From Prevotella sp. CAG:732 (GTDB lineage: Bacteria; Bacteroidota; Bacteroidia; Bacteroidales; Bacteroidaceae), in NCBI GenBank assembly GCA_000436035.1, contig FR893238.1, forward strand, positions 1-7,525: a stretch of 7,525 bases of DNA, in the 5' to 3' direction. The notes beneath the pieces are model-generated. The model saw only the letters and a list, made by a program, of their open reading frames with translations. It had not been told where the DNA came from and ran no database searches. This document shows positions 6,314 to 7,525 of this stretch, piece after piece (the stretch's first letter is position 1; each line of letters opens with the position of its first letter). The translations under genes and the position numbers were made by a program.

Positions 6314-6350
6314 AATTATAAATACCTTTATTATAAGAGTATTTATAATT
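6314..6350 (+). promoter_or_regulatory. 12-bp perfect inverted repeat over the ATPase promoter, operator candidate
   Basis: AATTATAAATAC (6314-6325) and GTATTTATAATT (6339-6350) are exact reverse complements separated by 13 bases. The dyad covers the expected -33 region and ends four bases before the -7 element at 6355, where a bound protein could block RNA polymerase. The 25-base distance between arm starts, about 2.4 helical turns, suits a dimeric regulator. It lies upstream of the predicted transcript start, so a terminator role for this gene is unlikely. Confidence 0.55.
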
Positions 6351-6354
6351 TTTG

Positions 6355-6362
6355 TAACTTTG
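6355..6362 (+). promoter_or_regulatory. Promoter -7 element for the ATPase gene
   Basis: TAACTTTG matches TAnnTTTG exactly and ends 26 bases before ATG 6389, giving a leader of about 20 bases. No clear TTTG is found 19-21 bases upstream, since that place is taken by the inverted repeat. The promoter may therefore be weak or regulated. It also rules out a start further upstream in the same open frame. Confidence 0.6.
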
Positions 6363-6388
6363 CAGCATTCATCAAGCTAGAAACGACT

Positions 6389-7525
6389 ATGGACATACCC
6401 TTTATTTATGGAAGACTCGCTGAGAAAGAGAGTTTTATCGACAGAGTAGAAGACAGAAGGGAACTGAAAAACTTCCTTCGACATGGCATCAACGTCATCT
6501 TGGTTTCACCAAGAAGATGGGGAAAGTCGTCACTTGTCAGAGCATCTATGGATGAATTGGTGCAAGAAGAGAACAAGACAAAAGTTTGCTTTATGGATGC
6601 TTCCAAGATTCATACCGAGGAGGAATTCTACAACAAGTTTGCCTCTATCGTCATCCAGGGAGTTTCATCATCCTTGGAACAGAAGCTATCCGATCTGGTG
6701 AAGTTCATCAATCGTTTCACTCCAAGTATCACCATCGCTTCCGACCCGATGAATAGTGTCGAGGTCAACTTGAAGGTGAATCCCATGAAGGAAAGTCCAG
6801 AGAATATCCTGCAACTTCCTGAAAAGATAGCCGAGGCAAAAGGTATCAAGGTCATCGTTTGCATTGATGAGTTCCAACAACTCGCCAACATCCCAAGCTG
6901 GAAGAACCTAGAGGCGATGCTGAGAGCTGAATGGCAGTTGCAGCACCACACCACCTACTGTCTCTATGGCAGCAAGATGCACATGATGAAGGACATTTTC
7001 AACAAGGCAAGTAGTCCGTTTTTCAAGTTTGGTCAACTGATGAACCTCAAAAGAATCGCCAAGGAATATTGGATTCCATACATCGTGAGCAACTTCGAGA
7101 AAACAGGGAAGACTATCTCTGAAGAGTTGGCAGAATGCCTTTGCGAAAGAGTGCAATACAATTCTTGGTACGTTCAGCAATATTGTTTTTTCCTATGGTC
7201 GCATACCGAAAAAGAGGTGACACAAGAACTCCTCGACCAGCAACTACAACTGGTCTTAGACACCAACGAAGACTTATTCTTGACGGAAATGGATGAGCTT
7301 ACCCCGACTCAAATTGGCATGTTGAAGGCCATCGCATCAGGAGAAAAGCATTTCAACGCCAAGGATGTCGTAGAGAAATATGGTTTGGGACAACCTCAAA
7401 GCATCACTCGCAACAAGAAGGTCTTAGTAGAGAAGGATCTTGTAGAGAAACATATTCAAGATTTCTCATTCGTCGATCCTGTCTTCGAGCTTTGGCTGAA
7501 GAGAGAATACAACATTTTACCATAA
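6389..7525 (+). CDS. Archaeal-type AAA/STAND ATPase with C-terminal winged helix
   Basis: This 378-residue protein belongs to the archaeal ATPase (ATPase_2-like) group common in Bacteroidota. FIYGRLAEKESFIDR (5-19) is the usual N-terminal lead. The Walker A loop is SPRRWGKSS (40-48), with K46 and S47; Ser40 stands where the first Gly is normally found. Walker B is VIVCIDEFQQL (155-165), with D160/E161. YGSKMHMMKDIF (193-204) fits the sensor-1 GSxxxMM segment. Residues about 301-374 look like a winged helix (LTPTQIGMLKAIAS onward), ending in the FVDPVFELWLKRE strand and helix seen in this family. I start at ATG 6389 (MDIPFIYGR). A longer frame from TTG 6236 would cross the promoter and the inverted repeat. 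The family's cellular role is poorly known. Proposals include signalling, regulation and mobile-element or defence functions. The gene is complete, ending at the last base of the window. Confidence 0.87.
   Translation: MDIPFIYGRLAEKESFIDRVEDRRELKNFLRHGINVILVSPRRWGKSSLVRASMDELVQEENKTKVCFMDASKIHTEEEFYNKFASIVIQGVSSSLEQKLSDLVKFINRFTPSITIASDPMNSVEVNLKVNPMKESPENILQLPEKIAEAKGIKVIVCIDEFQQLANIPSWKNLEAMLRAEWQLQHHTTYCLYGSKMHMMKDIFNKASSPFFKFGQLMNLKRIAKEYWIPYIVSNFEKTGKTISEELAECLCERVQYNSWYVQQYCFFLWSHTEKEVTQELLDQQLQLVLDTNEDLFLTEMDELTPTQIGMLKAIASGEKHFNAKDVVEKYGLGQPQSITRNKKVLVEKDLVEKHIQDFSFVDPVFELWLKREYNILP

Noticed and set aside
5746..6315. 189-residue open frame on the plus strand over guaD
   Set aside because: It lies antisense to guaD, has no recognisable motif, and would cross the guaD promoter. 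The opposite frame is an end-to-end match to guanine deaminase.
6236..6388. 51-residue N-terminal extension of the ATPase from a TTG codon
   Set aside because: It spans the inverted repeat and the TAACTTTG element, and family members begin close to the xIPFIYGR segment.

Overview
The window looks like chromosomal DNA of a Bacteroidota bacterium, most likely Prevotellaceae (Prevotella/Segatella type). Four intergenic sites match the Bacteroidota promoter -7 element TAnnTTTG. Most genes lack a convincing Shine-Dalgarno site. The secreted protease ends in a type IX secretion (T9SS) sorting domain of the Prevotella/Porphyromonas kind. No rRNA, tRNA, CRISPR array or insertion sequence is visible.

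Layout. Bases 1-129 hold only unrecognised scraps of reading frame on the plus strand. Bases 130-252 are intergenic, with a striking palindrome at 189-227. From 4415 down to 253 three genes run on the minus strand: an NCS2 purine permease (434 aa), xanthine phosphoribosyltransferase Xpt (188 aa) and a secreted M6-family metalloprotease (722 aa). A 256-base divergent promoter region (4416-4671) separates them from a plus-strand gene for a two-domain protein. Its N-terminal half is a YqiA/YcfP-type alpha/beta hydrolase and its C-terminal half resembles an NT5C-type 5'-nucleotidase of the HAD superfamily. That gene converges, with no spacer at all, on a minus-strand guanine deaminase (guaD). A second divergent region (6130-6388) leads to a plus-strand ATPase with a C-terminal winged helix, whose stop codon is the last codon of the window.

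Together the permease, Xpt and GuaD form a purine-base salvage set: uptake of xanthine or a related base, guanine to xanthine by GuaD, and xanthine to XMP by Xpt. The nucleotidase-like half of the fusion protein could fit this theme, but that is inference. The protease and the ATPase have no evident link to purines.

Three start codons were moved inward from the longest open frame. For the permease and the ATPase a promoter-like element lies inside the extension. For the protease a signal peptide begins at the internal ATG. The observations most worth following are the hydrolase-nucleotidase fusion, the 12-bp inverted repeat over the ATPase promoter, a related dyad at 189-227, and repeat arrays in the 4501-4663 promoter/leader region.
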